A DNA stretch of 64,000 bases from Armatimonadota bacterium (lineage in GTDB: Bacteria; Armatimonadota; UBA5829; DTLH01), in contig JAKPFN010000147.1 in assembly GCA_029551395.1 (NCBI GenBank), positions 1 to 64,000 on the forward strand, given 5' to 3'. The notes under the pieces are model-generated. The model saw only the letters and a program-made list of their open reading frames with translations. It made no database searches and had not been told where the DNA came from. The translations under genes were made by a program, and so were the position numbers. Every line of letters begins with the position of its first letter. Within the stretch, counting starts at the first letter, position 1. Shown here one piece after another: positions 48,662-58,774 of this stretch.

Positions 48662-49768
48662 TTAATCAGCATACATTGCGGTCTTGGCTTTCTCGAATGT
48701 TGCGCCGGGAGGAGGAAGTTTCTTTATTGCCTCGTCGTAGTTCACGATGTATTCCCACCAGTTGTTATAGAACCCGTCAGTAACACCCGGATTGTGTGGA
48801 ATTCGGGTCATCCACCATATATGATGGTTCACAATGCCGTCCCAACCGCCGCTCTTTGCATTGAGAAGCTTTTTCTGACGAGGGAGCTTTGGATAGGTCA
48901 GCCAGTCATCAGCATAAGTCCAGACTTCTTTATCATTGTTCCAATCGTAGTCTCCCTTTGAGTTCGGTGCATAATGAACGCTGCCGACTTCCGACTCCCC
49001 AGGAAAATCTTTATCCACTCTAGTAAACTTGACCCACGGATTTTCTCCGTTCTTCTTATGGTCCCAGACTCCTTTGCCAACTGTCAGGGAAAGCACGCTC
49101 TCTATCCTGTGGCAGTAGCTTTCGAGCATTTCGCCTTCACCACGCTCGTAATTCCATCCCATTATCCAGATTGTCTTGCCTACATCAGGTATATCGTAAG
49201 GTCTGTAAAACCAAGGGTTATCTGTCTGGTAAGGAATCTTGTCTCCAGGGGTCTTCCAGTGCAGTTCATCCCAGGCCATATATGGAGCGCCCCACAGCCA
49301 GATCTCGGTGACATCCTTCTCTTTGATCTTCTTTTCCAGGTCGAACTTATTAAAAAGCCACTTGAAACTGGTCATTCCGGGGTTAGCTTTGCTGCGATCT
49401 TTCTCCCACATCTCGAGGAACTCTTCTTCGGTATAAGTGAAGCCGTTACGGAATGTGGTGAAACCGTCGAACTCGATTTTCTCGACAACCTTGTAGTTGA
49501 CATACCCGTTGCTTGCTTTCCGGGCGTCTTCGATCATCTTCTCTGTAAGCACCCAAGGATCAGACCATTTCATGTACTCGTGGAGCTTGACGTTGCCTCT
49601 GGTCTTTAGCACCGGATCGATGTTGATGACGATCACATTGACTGTTTTGGTGCCGATACCCTTTGAAGTTTCTATGGCTGTAGTCTCAGTCTTTTCTGAT
49701 ATGCCGTAATTTGCTATGAGGAAAAGCGCCGCAAGACTTAAACAGACCAGTTTTGTCAGCCTGCACAT
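48662..49768 (-). CDS. secreted protein of unknown function
   Basis: 368 aa intact ORF with N-terminal signal peptide. Confidence 0.75.
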   Translation of the reverse strand: MCRLTKLVCLSLAALFLIANYGISEKTETTAIETSKGIGTKTVNVIVINIDPVLKTRGNVKLHEYMKWSDPWVLTEKMIEDARKASNGYVNYKVVEKIEFDGFTTFRNGFTYTEEEFLEMWEKDRSKANPGMTSFKWLFNKFDLEKKIKEKDVTEIWLWGAPYMAWDELHWKTPGDKIPYQTDNPWFYRPYDIPDVGKTIWIMGWNYERGEGEMLESYCHRIESVLSLTVGKGVWDHKKNGENPWVKFTRVDKDFPGESEVGSVHYAPNSKGDYDWNNDKEVWTYADDWLTYPKLPRQKKLLNAKSGGWDGIVNHHIWWMTRIPHNPGVTDGFYNNWWEYIVNYDEAIKKLPPPGATFEKAKTAMYAD

Positions 49769-49994
49769 AAGGTTACCCTCCCGTATCCAACATTATTGGA
49801 GCCTACGGAGCCAAGCCTATTCTACCCCAACTAGATACACTAAAGCAATCAGATTCAATCCAATCATCTTTCTGCAATTGCCCTTAGTCTGCCAAACTGT
49901 TATAATATGTATGTCATAAATCCTGAAAATAATCTGCCAGCGGCCGAGTTTCGTCTGATGGAGCTTGGCCGTTTTGTCGTGTTTAAGAGCAAGA

Positions 49995-51845
49995 ATGAGT
50001 ATAGCTGAAGTAGATGTAGTGGTCCGGGAAGTCCGGGAGAATATAAGAAATATTGCAATAATCGCTCACGTTGATCATGGAAAGACAACGCTGGTCGATG
50101 TAATCTTGCGTCAAAGCGGTACCTTCAGGCACAATCAGGTAGTCGCCGAGCGCGTGATGGATTCAAACGCTCTTGAGCGGGAAAAAGGTATAACTATCCT
50201 CTCAAAAGTCACCGCAGTCTATTATGATGGCGTAAAAATCAACATTTTCGACACCCCTGGGCACTCTGATTTCGGTGGAGAGGTAGAACGCATCTTGCGA
50301 TCTGTTGATGGCGTGCTGCTTCTGGTCGATGCTCGCGAAGGCCCAATGCCTCAGACCCGCTTCGTTCTGAAAAAAGCTCTTGAGCAGCGGTTGAAGCCGA
50401 TTGTTGTGATAAACAAGATAGACCGGCAAGGTTCCCGTCCATGGGAAGTCATAGACGAGGTTTTGGACCTGTTCATTGAGCTTGGATGCAGTGAGGACCT
50501 GCTGGATTTCCCGTATATTTTTACTTCAGCCACAGAAGGCTATGCAGTCCTTGACCCGAGCCAGCAAGGGAAGGATATAGACCTGCTATTCAAAATGATC
50601 CTGGAACATATTCCTCCTCCGACAGTGCAAGCTGACAGCCCATTTCAGCTTCAGGTCACGAATCTGGACTATGACGACCACCTTGGCAGAATGTTTGGAG
50701 GCAAAATCCTCTGTGGCACTGTCCGGCGAGGAGAAACAGTTGCCATCATCAAGCGTGACGGAACACAGGATAAGTTTGCAGTAACAAAAGTGTTCATCTA
50801 TCAAGGTCTCAAGAGAATCGAGGTCGAGGAAGCGTCAGCAGGCGAAATCGTCCTTCTGGCAGGTTATGAAGATGTACAGATAGGTTCAACTATCGCTGAT
50901 GCAGATCAGCCCAAGGCGCTTCCGCTGATACATATCGATGAACCGACCGTCTCTATGGACTTCATCGTTAACAACAGCCCTTGGGCAGGAAAAAGCGGTA
51001 AGTGGATAACAATGCGCAACCTTTCGAACAGGCTCTACAAGGAGGCCAAGGTGAACGTCAGCCTCAGAGTGGAGCCAACCGACAGCCCTGATTCTCTTCG
51101 GGTGTCAGGAAGAGGCGAACTCCAGCTCGCCATACTGCTCGAGACGATGCGCCGTGAAGGCTATGAAGTCGCTGTCAGCAAACCAAAGGCTATTACCAGG
51201 AAAATCGATGGTGTGCTATGTGAACCGATAGAAGAAGTCACCATCGATGTAAACGATGAAGCTGTTGGAACGATTATCCAGGAATTAGCTGCGAGAAAAG
51301 GCGAGATCATCTCGATGAGCAAGGATGAAACAGGCAATAACCGGCTGATCTTTGAAGTTCCCACACGCGGTTTGATAGGTTTCCGTTCTGACTTCCTGAC
51401 ATGGACAAAAGGCCTTGGGATGATATCTCGCATGTTTAAGGAGTATGGGCCGCACAGGGGAGAGATCGTTACCCGCACACGCGGCAGCCTGATTGTCAAA
51501 GAGACCGGTAGAGCAACAGCCTACGCAATAGCCCCACTCCAGGAGCGGGCCACATTCTTCATCTCACCTGGTGATGAAGTTTATGAAGGACAGGTTGTTG
51601 GAGAAAACTCAAGGTCAGAGGATATGGTTGTAAACGTTACGAAGGCCAAGCACGCCACCAACATGCGGTCATCTACTGAAGAAGCTACAGTGCTTATTAC
51701 TCCACCCAGGCAGTTTATGCTCGAGCAGGCGCTTGCATTCATCGGCGATGATGAGCTGCTGGAGGTTACACCTGATGCACTCCGGTTTAGAAAACGGATA
51801 CTGAATCAGATAGATAGACGGTTGGAGGAACGAAGGTCTCGATAA
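49995..51845 (+). CDS. typA: translational GTPase TypA/BipA
   Basis: [69 protein letters not shown]. Confidence 0.96.
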   Translation: MSIAEVDVVVREVRENIRNIAIIAHVDHGKTTLVDVILRQSGTFRHNQVVAERVMDSNALEREKGITILSKVTAVYYDGVKINIFDTPGHSDFGGEVERILRSVDGVLLLVDAREGPMPQTRFVLKKALEQRLKPIVVINKIDRQGSRPWEVIDEVLDLFIELGCSEDLLDFPYIFTSATEGYAVLDPSQQGKDIDLLFKMILEHIPPPTVQADSPFQLQVTNLDYDDHLGRMFGGKILCGTVRRGETVAIIKRDGTQDKFAVTKVFIYQGLKRIEVEEASAGEIVLLAGYEDVQIGSTIADADQPKALPLIHIDEPTVSMDFIVNNSPWAGKSGKWITMRNLSNRLYKEAKVNVSLRVEPTDSPDSLRVSGRGELQLAILLETMRREGYEVAVSKPKAITRKIDGVLCEPIEEVTIDVNDEAVGTIIQELAARKGEIISMSKDETGNNRLIFEVPTRGLIGFRSDFLTWTKGLGMISRMFKEYGPHRGEIVTRTRGSLIVKETGRATAYAIAPLQERATFFISPGDEVYEGQVVGENSRSEDMVVNVTKAKHATNMRSSTEEATVLITPPRQFMLEQALAFIGDDELLEVTPDALRFRKRILNQIDRRLEERRSR

Positions 51846-51847
51846 CC

Positions 51848-52042
51848 ATGCCTGTTCCTGACAGAAATGAAATTCAACCCGGTCAGCGGGTGAAGATAGT
51901 GGAGAAGCAAAACCAGCCTACGGGACAGCAGACTGAAGGAGTTGTCTTGCGTATCCTGACAAAAAGCCCTGCTCATCCTCATGGGATAAAAGTAATGCTC
52001 ACTGACGGTCGTGTTGGCCGGGTTCAGTCAATAGTATCCTAG
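51848..52042 (+). CDS. YwbE family protein
   Basis: RNEIQPGQRVKIVEKQNQPTGQQTEGVVLRILTKSPAHPHGIKVML. Confidence 0.9.
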   Translation: MPVPDRNEIQPGQRVKIVEKQNQPTGQQTEGVVLRILTKSPAHPHGIKVMLTDGRVGRVQSIVS

Positions 52043-53151
52043 CTGGATTCGTTAGCGCTGACTAATACTTGACGTTCGGATAAACCTATCAATGCCTCGC
52101 TAACAAGCTCATCCACCAACTGCCTTACCGGCACTACCTCTGAAATCCTGTAAGCATTGCGGCCAGCCATTATAAGCCCGTTCTCATGATCCCCTTCATG
52201 TGCGCTGACTAATGCTGCTGCAATGCAAAATGATGCTTCAGATGGATTGCAAGTCCTAAGACAATGATAGGGACACCTAATCGGCAGTTTTTCCCCTCTG
52301 TTGACGCTTTCCACCAGATTGTTTCTCACAGCACGCCCCGGCATACCAACCGGGCTTTTTACTATCATCATATCTTCCTGTTTGGAATCTATAATCACCT
52401 GCTTGCAACTGTCTGGAAGAGAACACTCATTAGTTGCCAAGAACCTGGTCGCCATCTGTACGCCTTCAACACCTATCTTAAACAATCGCGCAATATCACT
52501 ACCATCAAATATGCCGCCAGCAGCTATTACGGGGATATGTTTTCCTGTCTTCTGCTCGAACTTCTGAGCAACTTTTATTACATCAGAACAGACTTGCTGA
52601 AGAGTACACTCACCCCATCCTGTCACTTCCTCCATATTGAAGCCTAAATGTCCGCCTGCAAGTGCTCCTTCAACTATAATGGCATCAGGTAGACAGTCAT
52701 CCCTGTTCAGCCATCGGTTGCAGACAATCTCAGCGGCACGAGCAGATGAGACTATAGGTATCAAGCACACACCACTGCCTTTAGCAAGAGCCGGCAAGCC
52801 CAAAGGAAGACCTGCACCTGAGGTAATATAATCCACTTTTTCAGCAACTGCGGTTTTGACCAATTCGTCGTAGTTTGTCAGAGCTACCATGACGTTTACG
52901 CCAATGATTCCGTTAGATAGCTTACGTGAAAGGCGGATTTCTTCCACAAGTCCTGCGTTGCTCTCCTCGATGTAAGCGCGGCCTCTGCACTCTCCACGAA
53001 CTAATCCAACGCTGGCAATAGTCCCAGCCATACCACAGTTGGCAACAGCCGACACCAACTTGTGATCTGAACTGCGGACTCCCATACCTCCTAAAATGAA
53101 AGGTGGATCGATTCTAAGATGACCGATTTGAAGGGGCGGTAAAGCTATCAT
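52039..53151 (-). CDS. nitronate monooxygenase family protein
   Basis: PPFILGGMGVRSSDHKLVSAVANCGMAGTIAS, IVEGALAGGHLGF, VIAAGGIFDGSDIARLFKIGVEGVQMATRFLAT. Confidence 0.88.
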   Translation of the reverse strand: MIALPPLQIGHLRIDPPFILGGMGVRSSDHKLVSAVANCGMAGTIASVGLVRGECRGRAYIEESNAGLVEEIRLSRKLSNGIIGVNVMVALTNYDELVKTAVAEKVDYITSGAGLPLGLPALAKGSGVCLIPIVSSARAAEIVCNRWLNRDDCLPDAIIVEGALAGGHLGFNMEEVTGWGECTLQQVCSDVIKVAQKFEQKTGKHIPVIAAGGIFDGSDIARLFKIGVEGVQMATRFLATNECSLPDSCKQVIIDSKQEDMMIVKSPVGMPGRAVRNNLVESVNRGEKLPIRCPYHCLRTCNPSEASFCIAAALVSAHEGDHENGLIMAGRNAYRISEVVPVRQLVDELVSEALIGLSERQVLVSANESS

Positions 53152-53635
53152 AATTGTTACTCACAAACTCATATACTATAATCAGGATTTGGATATATTC
53201 AGGCGCAGATAACTACGAAAACCATCTCGATATACATAATAAGTTATATCGATTAGGCTGATGACTTACCTTTACACGAGGTTTTTGACTATGCGCCTGC
53301 TTAATCAATCTCCCGAGGAGGTAAACAGCTCAAAACTGTATCTTGAGCACTCAGCAAACACTGCAAACGGGGGATTCAGTCAGACGCAGAAGGTAGTATG
53401 CAATCTACAGATAGACGAAGACTCCGATGGCAGACGCTTGTCTGTTCATACTGAGTATACCTTTTCGCTCGCTAATATGCAACTATGATAACTTCCCTGC
53501 TTTAAACTCATGAAGGGTATGTATGCTTGCTCGGTGAAGGTTTAAAAGGGAAATAGCAGACAGATTTCGCGTTTCCATAAGCAATTGAGAGCATTCCGTG
53601 CTCATTACAGCATTTCTATTCCAACGGAGGCAGCT

Positions 53636-55993
53636 TTGATAAAAAAGATAGCAACAATCCTTCTGGCAGCGATCCCAGCGATGACAATCGCCTCAGAACC
53701 TATCGTGAATCTGGCACCCGTTACAGTCAAGCAAGTCAGGATTAATGATTCCTTCTGGTCGCCTAAACGAGAAACCAACCGCACTGCATCGATACCTCAC
53801 AGCATTAAAATGCTTTACGATGTTGGTTACATTAGGAATTTTGAACTGGCAGCTCAGGGCAAACGTGAAGGATACTCTGGCCCGATATTCATGGACTCCG
53901 ATGCCTATAAAGTCATAGAAGCCGCAGCTTATTCCCTTGCAACTCATCCTGATCCACAATTAGAAAAGCAGATAGATGAGATTATCGATAAAATCGCTGC
54001 AGCTCAAATGCAGGATGGTTATCTTAACAGTTGGTATCAGGTAAACGCGCCTGATCAACGATGGACAGACCTGCGCAATGCACATGAACTCTATTGTGCA
54101 GGCCATCTGATTGAAGCTGCTATCGCATACTACGATGCCACCGGCAAACGCAAGCTGTTGGATACAGCAATTAAGTTCGCAGACTATATCGACAGTATTT
54201 TTGGCCCAGGTAAACGAATGGGTTATCCTGGACACCCGGAAATCGAACTTGCTCTCATCAAACTCTGGCGGACGACCAATAATGAACGGTATTTTGACCT
54301 TGCACGCTTCATGATAGAAAACCGAGGCCAGAAATATTTTGCCACAGAGCACAATCAACCGTTGGAAAGTTATAATGGCACCTACTGGCAGGATGACCTT
54401 CCGATAAAAGACCAGGCTTATATTGTCGGACACGCTGTTCGCGCAGCATATTTGCTTTGTGGTGCAACTGATGTGGTTGCACGTACTAAAGACCAGGCAA
54501 TTCTGGATGGTATAGACCGTATCTGGCACAACACAACGGAAAAACGGACCTATATTACGGGAGGAATCGGTCCTTCTGCTCATAACGAAGGTTTTACTAC
54601 AGATTACGACCTTCCTAACCTCACCGCATACCAGGAGACCTGCGCATCAATAGCTATGGCGATGTGGAACTACAGGTTGAACCTGCTGTACGGCAATGCG
54701 AAATATGCAGACTATGTTGAAACCGCACTCTACAATGGCATAATCTCCGGCGTGTCTCTCGAAGGTAAAAACTTCTTCTACGTGAACCCATTGGAATCTA
54801 TGGGAAGACATCACCGCTCCGGATGGTTCGGCTGTGCCTGCTGCCCTCCGAATGTCTGCAGGACTCTCGCTGCTGTTGGCCAGTATGCCTATGCAACTTC
54901 AGATGATTCCATCTGGGTGAACCTTTACATACAGGGAGGCGTTGATGTTGAACTTGCAGGCAAGAAAGTATCTTTGGATGTCACTACCGACTATCCTTGG
55001 GATGGCAAGGTTGTCATCGAGCCTAAGATAAGCTCCCCTACCCGCTTCTCTATAAGGCTTCGCATACCTGGATGGTGTGATGGCGCTCAGGCTAAAGTCA
55101 TTGCCGACAATCCCGGCTTACCAAAAGTAGAAAAAGGTTATTTCATCTTCGACCGGACTTGGAAAACAGGGGATTCGATAGAACTCAATTTCCCGATGCC
55201 GGTGCGCCGGGTCGAAGCCAACCCACTTGTTAAGGCAAATAGAGGCTTGCTTGCACTCCAGCGCGGCCCCATTGTCTATTGCTTCGAGGAAATCGACCAA
55301 CCAGTACCGCTTCATGAGCTTTCCATACCTGCCTCATCCGAGTTTGAACCTGAAAAACGTCCTGACTTGCTTGGCGGTGTGGTTGTTCTAAAAGGAACCG
55401 GTGAAACTCCTGCTAAAACTGACTGGACAGGCAGACTTTACCGGACGATGGTTCCTCCAAAGAAGGTTCCAGTATTAGCCATTCCTTACTATGCCTGGCA
55501 GAATCGCAAAAACTGCCCTATGCGCGTCTGGATGCCTACTGCTCTCCTTTCTATAGATGGGCTGGCTGGTCTGGCAGAGGTTACTGCATCATTTACCACT
55601 GATAACTCTAACCCGTGGGGTGCAAATGACGGTATCATCCCTGCATCTTCCCGTGATAATGCGCCAGCACAGATGCACTGGTGGCCGCATAAAGGCAGCG
55701 AAGAATGGGTCTCTTACAAATGGAGCAGTCCCGTGAAGATAAGCCGCGCCAGAGTGTTCTGGTTTGATGACGAACCGCGCGGTGAATGCAGGCTTCCGGC
55801 CTCATGGCGGTTGGAATATAAATCAGGAACCAATTGGCTGCCTGTTGAAGTGAAATCCGACTATCCAATCGAGCTTAGCAAATGGTGCGAAGTCACATTT
55901 ACTCCGGTAACAACATCTGAACTCAGGTTGGTGGTCCAGATGAAAGAAGACTTTGCCGCTGGAGTGCATGAGTGGGAAGTTTTTCCTGATTAA
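53636..55993 (+). CDS. glycoside hydrolase family 127 (beta-L-arabinofuranosidase-like), secreted
   Basis: DSFWSPKRETNRTASIPH, MQDGYLNSWY, FGCACCPPNVCRT (Cys-rich active site); GGAGG before TTG 53636; signal peptide. Confidence 0.88.
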   Translation: MIKKIATILLAAIPAMTIASEPIVNLAPVTVKQVRINDSFWSPKRETNRTASIPHSIKMLYDVGYIRNFELAAQGKREGYSGPIFMDSDAYKVIEAAAYSLATHPDPQLEKQIDEIIDKIAAAQMQDGYLNSWYQVNAPDQRWTDLRNAHELYCAGHLIEAAIAYYDATGKRKLLDTAIKFADYIDSIFGPGKRMGYPGHPEIELALIKLWRTTNNERYFDLARFMIENRGQKYFATEHNQPLESYNGTYWQDDLPIKDQAYIVGHAVRAAYLLCGATDVVARTKDQAILDGIDRIWHNTTEKRTYITGGIGPSAHNEGFTTDYDLPNLTAYQETCASIAMAMWNYRLNLLYGNAKYADYVETALYNGIISGVSLEGKNFFYVNPLESMGRHHRSGWFGCACCPPNVCRTLAAVGQYAYATSDDSIWVNLYIQGGVDVELAGKKVSLDVTTDYPWDGKVVIEPKISSPTRFSIRLRIPGWCDGAQAKVIADNPGLPKVEKGYFIFDRTWKTGDSIELNFPMPVRRVEANPLVKANRGLLALQRGPIVYCFEEIDQPVPLHELSIPASSEFEPEKRPDLLGGVVVLKGTGETPAKTDWTGRLYRTMVPPKKVPVLAIPYYAWQNRKNCPMRVWMPTALLSIDGLAGLAEVTASFTTDNSNPWGANDGIIPASSRDNAPAQMHWWPHKGSEEWVSYKWSSPVKISRARVFWFDDEPRGECRLPASWRLEYKSGTNWLPVEVKSDYPIELSKWCEVTFTPVTTSELRLVVQMKEDFAAGVHEWEVFPD

Positions 55994-56025
55994 ACCTGCG
56001 GATTGGCTTATCAGCGGATAAAAAT

Positions 56026-56065
56026 AGCTTGGTGACAGTGTTTGGTTCTTTACTGTCACCAAGCT
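56026..56065. terminator. bidirectional terminator between GH127 and GH2 genes
   Basis: 14-bp perfect stem AGCTTGGTGACAGT...ACTGTCACCAAGCT. Confidence 0.82.
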
Positions 56066-56087
56066 GTTATCTCAAAGCATCAAAACA

Positions 56088-58382
56088 CTACTTTGTCGTA
56101 ACCAACAGAGCAGCATCGATATACTGCCCACCTTCTTCTTCATTGCAGTGAATGGCTATGACGTTTTTCCCTGGCTTGATAGCCTTCTTTACAGCCTCGG
56201 TAACTTCGAAGCCGGAGTATCTATCGTTCCAGCCTTCACCTTTCCATATCTGGACTCCGTTCAGATAGACCTCTGTCCCGTTATCATAATGGACAACAAG
56301 GATGGACTTGTCAATCTTCAGGTTGTTGACGGTAAACTCCTGTCTTAGCCAGATGTCCGAGGTAGACCATGGTGTACGGATATAGCTTTCCCATCCGTCT
56401 TTTTCGCCGAATCCTCCATAACCTTTCTGCCAGGAACTATCATTAAACTCAGGCTTAAACCAGTCATCAGTAGGTTTCTCTATTGTGTAGTTCCACTCCC
56501 TGGCAAGAGACTTATCAGGATTAGCACCGACCAGCACTTTCCAGTCCATCGGCTTAGATTCATGCCATGCAAACGGAGGATCTTTCTCATACGCTGCTAC
56601 ACGTGAAGTAATCTTCTTTAGCCTTGCGACGTCGAATTTAGGAGTGCGGTCATAGAAGTAAAGTCCGTTCTTCTCCTGCTCGACATCCGTAAGTTGAGTG
56701 TAGCTGAAACCAAACATATATCGGTTATCAAGAAGCGCGTTGGTAAGACCTTCGTATCTCTCGTAGAACTCTTCCATACTCTTAGGAGCATTACCATAGC
56801 CCCAACCGCCTTCAGCGTCCCAACCAGTACCGCCATACTCACTCACGAAGTAAGGAATAAGCTCCTCATTGTTTCTACTGGTATCGTAGCGAGCTGGAAT
56901 AGCAACTCCCAGTCCGTAGCGGCTCATCCAGCGAGTGCGGAAAGTCTGTGGGTTCTGGTCATAATCATGTCCATCCATCACTTCAGGGTCCGGCAGGCCA
57001 TGAGTCCAACCGCTGGCATCGATAACCGGTCTGGATGGGTCTACTGTCCGTGTCAGGTTGACAACCGTGTTCTGCAACTCGACCATGAACTTGCCGCCGG
57101 ACTCATTAAACGGACACCAACCGATGATAGACGGATGATTTCTGTCACGGATTAGAATCTCGTTCCATTCGTTGACTATTGGCAGGACTACCTCTGGATT
57201 GTCATAATTTGGCCCCCAACTCGGGAATTCACCCCATACCAGGTAGCCCATCTTGTCAGCCCAATAGAGGAACCTTGGCTCGAAAACCTTCTGATGGAGC
57301 CTTGCGCCGTTAAATCCTGCTGCCATAGAAAGCTCTATGTCCCTCTTGAGCGCTGCATCACTCGGAGCTGTCCAGATTCCATCCGGGTAGAATCCCTGAT
57401 CGAGGATTGTTCGCTGGAAGATAGGCTTGTTGTTAATTAGGATAGCCGCGCCTTTTATCGTAACAGTGCGAAGCCCGAAGTAAGAATCAACGCTGTCAAC
57501 TACCTCATTGCCTCTCATCAGCTTGAGCTTCAGAACATACAGGAACGCATCAGTCGGAGACCACAACCTTGTCGTTGAGAGGTTCATGACACACTTATTG
57601 TTCCGCCAGTCAGCAGGACATTTGGCTGTTCCAACTTCTTTTCCGTTGGCGTATGCGGTGGCAGTAAAGGTAAGACCATCATCCGGTCCATCTACATTAG
57701 CCTGAATGAATACCTGCTTGTAGTCAGCCGATGGATCGATGCGAAAATCCTTTATAAATGTAGACCCCACTCCTTCCAGCCAGACAGTCTGCCAGATACC
57801 AGTCGTGCGAGTATACTGACAGCCAACACTTTCCAACTGAGGGCACTGCTTGCCAAGAGCCTGTAGACCGCTCCGGGTATCATCGAAAGCATGGATAACA
57901 ACAGTATTCTTTCCCGGTTTAAGCTGTTTGGTAATATCGAAGGCAAAAGGTGCGCTTCCTCCTTTGTGCTCACCAACAAATGTGCCATTGATATAAACTT
58001 TGGTATACCAATCGCACGCACCGACATGCAGCCGAGTTCGAGGAGACTTCCATGACCCAGGAAGCTCAAATGTGCGGCGATACCATACATTCGTAACGAA
58101 TCCTCGCCGTTCGAGACCTGAAAGCTTACTTTCTCTGCAGAACGGTACAACAATCTTGTCTGGATAGATTACCTGGTTATCCAAAAAGCTGGCTTTGGAA
58201 TCGTCCGTTTCAGCGAACTCCCAGGTTCCATTGAGGTTCATCCACTCAGATCGTTTCATCTGTGGCTGTGGATGTTCAGGCCGTGGTATCTGCTGTGCTG
58301 TAACAGAAATGGCCATACAAAGAAGTAGAGCCACTGTTATTTGAACAGAACTCCCGCAGACAAACTTAAGTAATGTTCTCAC
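56088..58382 (-). CDS. secreted glycoside hydrolase family 2 protein with C-terminal galactose-binding-like domain
   Basis: Signal peptide; same GH2 motifs as 31555..33333 (GFNGARLHQKVFEPRFLYWADKMGYLVWGE, GWCPFNESGGKF, FSYTQLTDVEQEKNGLY). Confidence 0.9.
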   Translation of the reverse strand: MRTLLKFVCGSSVQITVALLLCMAISVTAQQIPRPEHPQPQMKRSEWMNLNGTWEFAETDDSKASFLDNQVIYPDKIVVPFCRESKLSGLERRGFVTNVWYRRTFELPGSWKSPRTRLHVGACDWYTKVYINGTFVGEHKGGSAPFAFDITKQLKPGKNTVVIHAFDDTRSGLQALGKQCPQLESVGCQYTRTTGIWQTVWLEGVGSTFIKDFRIDPSADYKQVFIQANVDGPDDGLTFTATAYANGKEVGTAKCPADWRNNKCVMNLSTTRLWSPTDAFLYVLKLKLMRGNEVVDSVDSYFGLRTVTIKGAAILINNKPIFQRTILDQGFYPDGIWTAPSDAALKRDIELSMAAGFNGARLHQKVFEPRFLYWADKMGYLVWGEFPSWGPNYDNPEVVLPIVNEWNEILIRDRNHPSIIGWCPFNESGGKFMVELQNTVVNLTRTVDPSRPVIDASGWTHGLPDPEVMDGHDYDQNPQTFRTRWMSRYGLGVAIPARYDTSRNNEELIPYFVSEYGGTGWDAEGGWGYGNAPKSMEEFYERYEGLTNALLDNRYMFGFSYTQLTDVEQEKNGLYFYDRTPKFDVARLKKITSRVAAYEKDPPFAWHESKPMDWKVLVGANPDKSLAREWNYTIEKPTDDWFKPEFNDSSWQKGYGGFGEKDGWESYIRTPWSTSDIWLRQEFTVNNLKIDKSILVVHYDNGTEVYLNGVQIWKGEGWNDRYSGFEVTEAVKKAIKPGKNVIAIHCNEEEGGQYIDAALLVTTK

Positions 58383-58774
58383 AACTCCTCCTCTGCAAAT
58401 ATTACTCTGGCAAGTCGGTTACGGCTTGTCCTATACTGCTAGCTTAGCCATATAAACCAAGTGCGTCAAGCTTGGCTACTACTTATTAATGGAACTCAGC
58501 ATTAGATAACGGAAATAACAATCTGTTGTTAGGCTGGAATAAATATTAGTGCCAGTGCATTAACATGTACGACGTAAGCCGATATTCCCAGTTAGGTCAC
58601 AACTGGGCACATCTAAATAGCCTAACCGAGAAGCATCACAAGGCAGAGGATTATCTGACGTGACGGAGATTTTTGCTGGAGGCGAAATAATGTGCAGTAA
58701 AACTTCAATCCAAAGCTGATGAAGAATCACCTCTGGTTGTCTGACAGAAGAATACCGTCATCAAGCACTCTGAA

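Noticed and set aside
53261-53488. 75-aa plus ORF MTYLYTRFLTMRLLNQ...
   Set aside because: Intergenic, no recognisable family, no good RBS at the listed start; not supportable as a gene.
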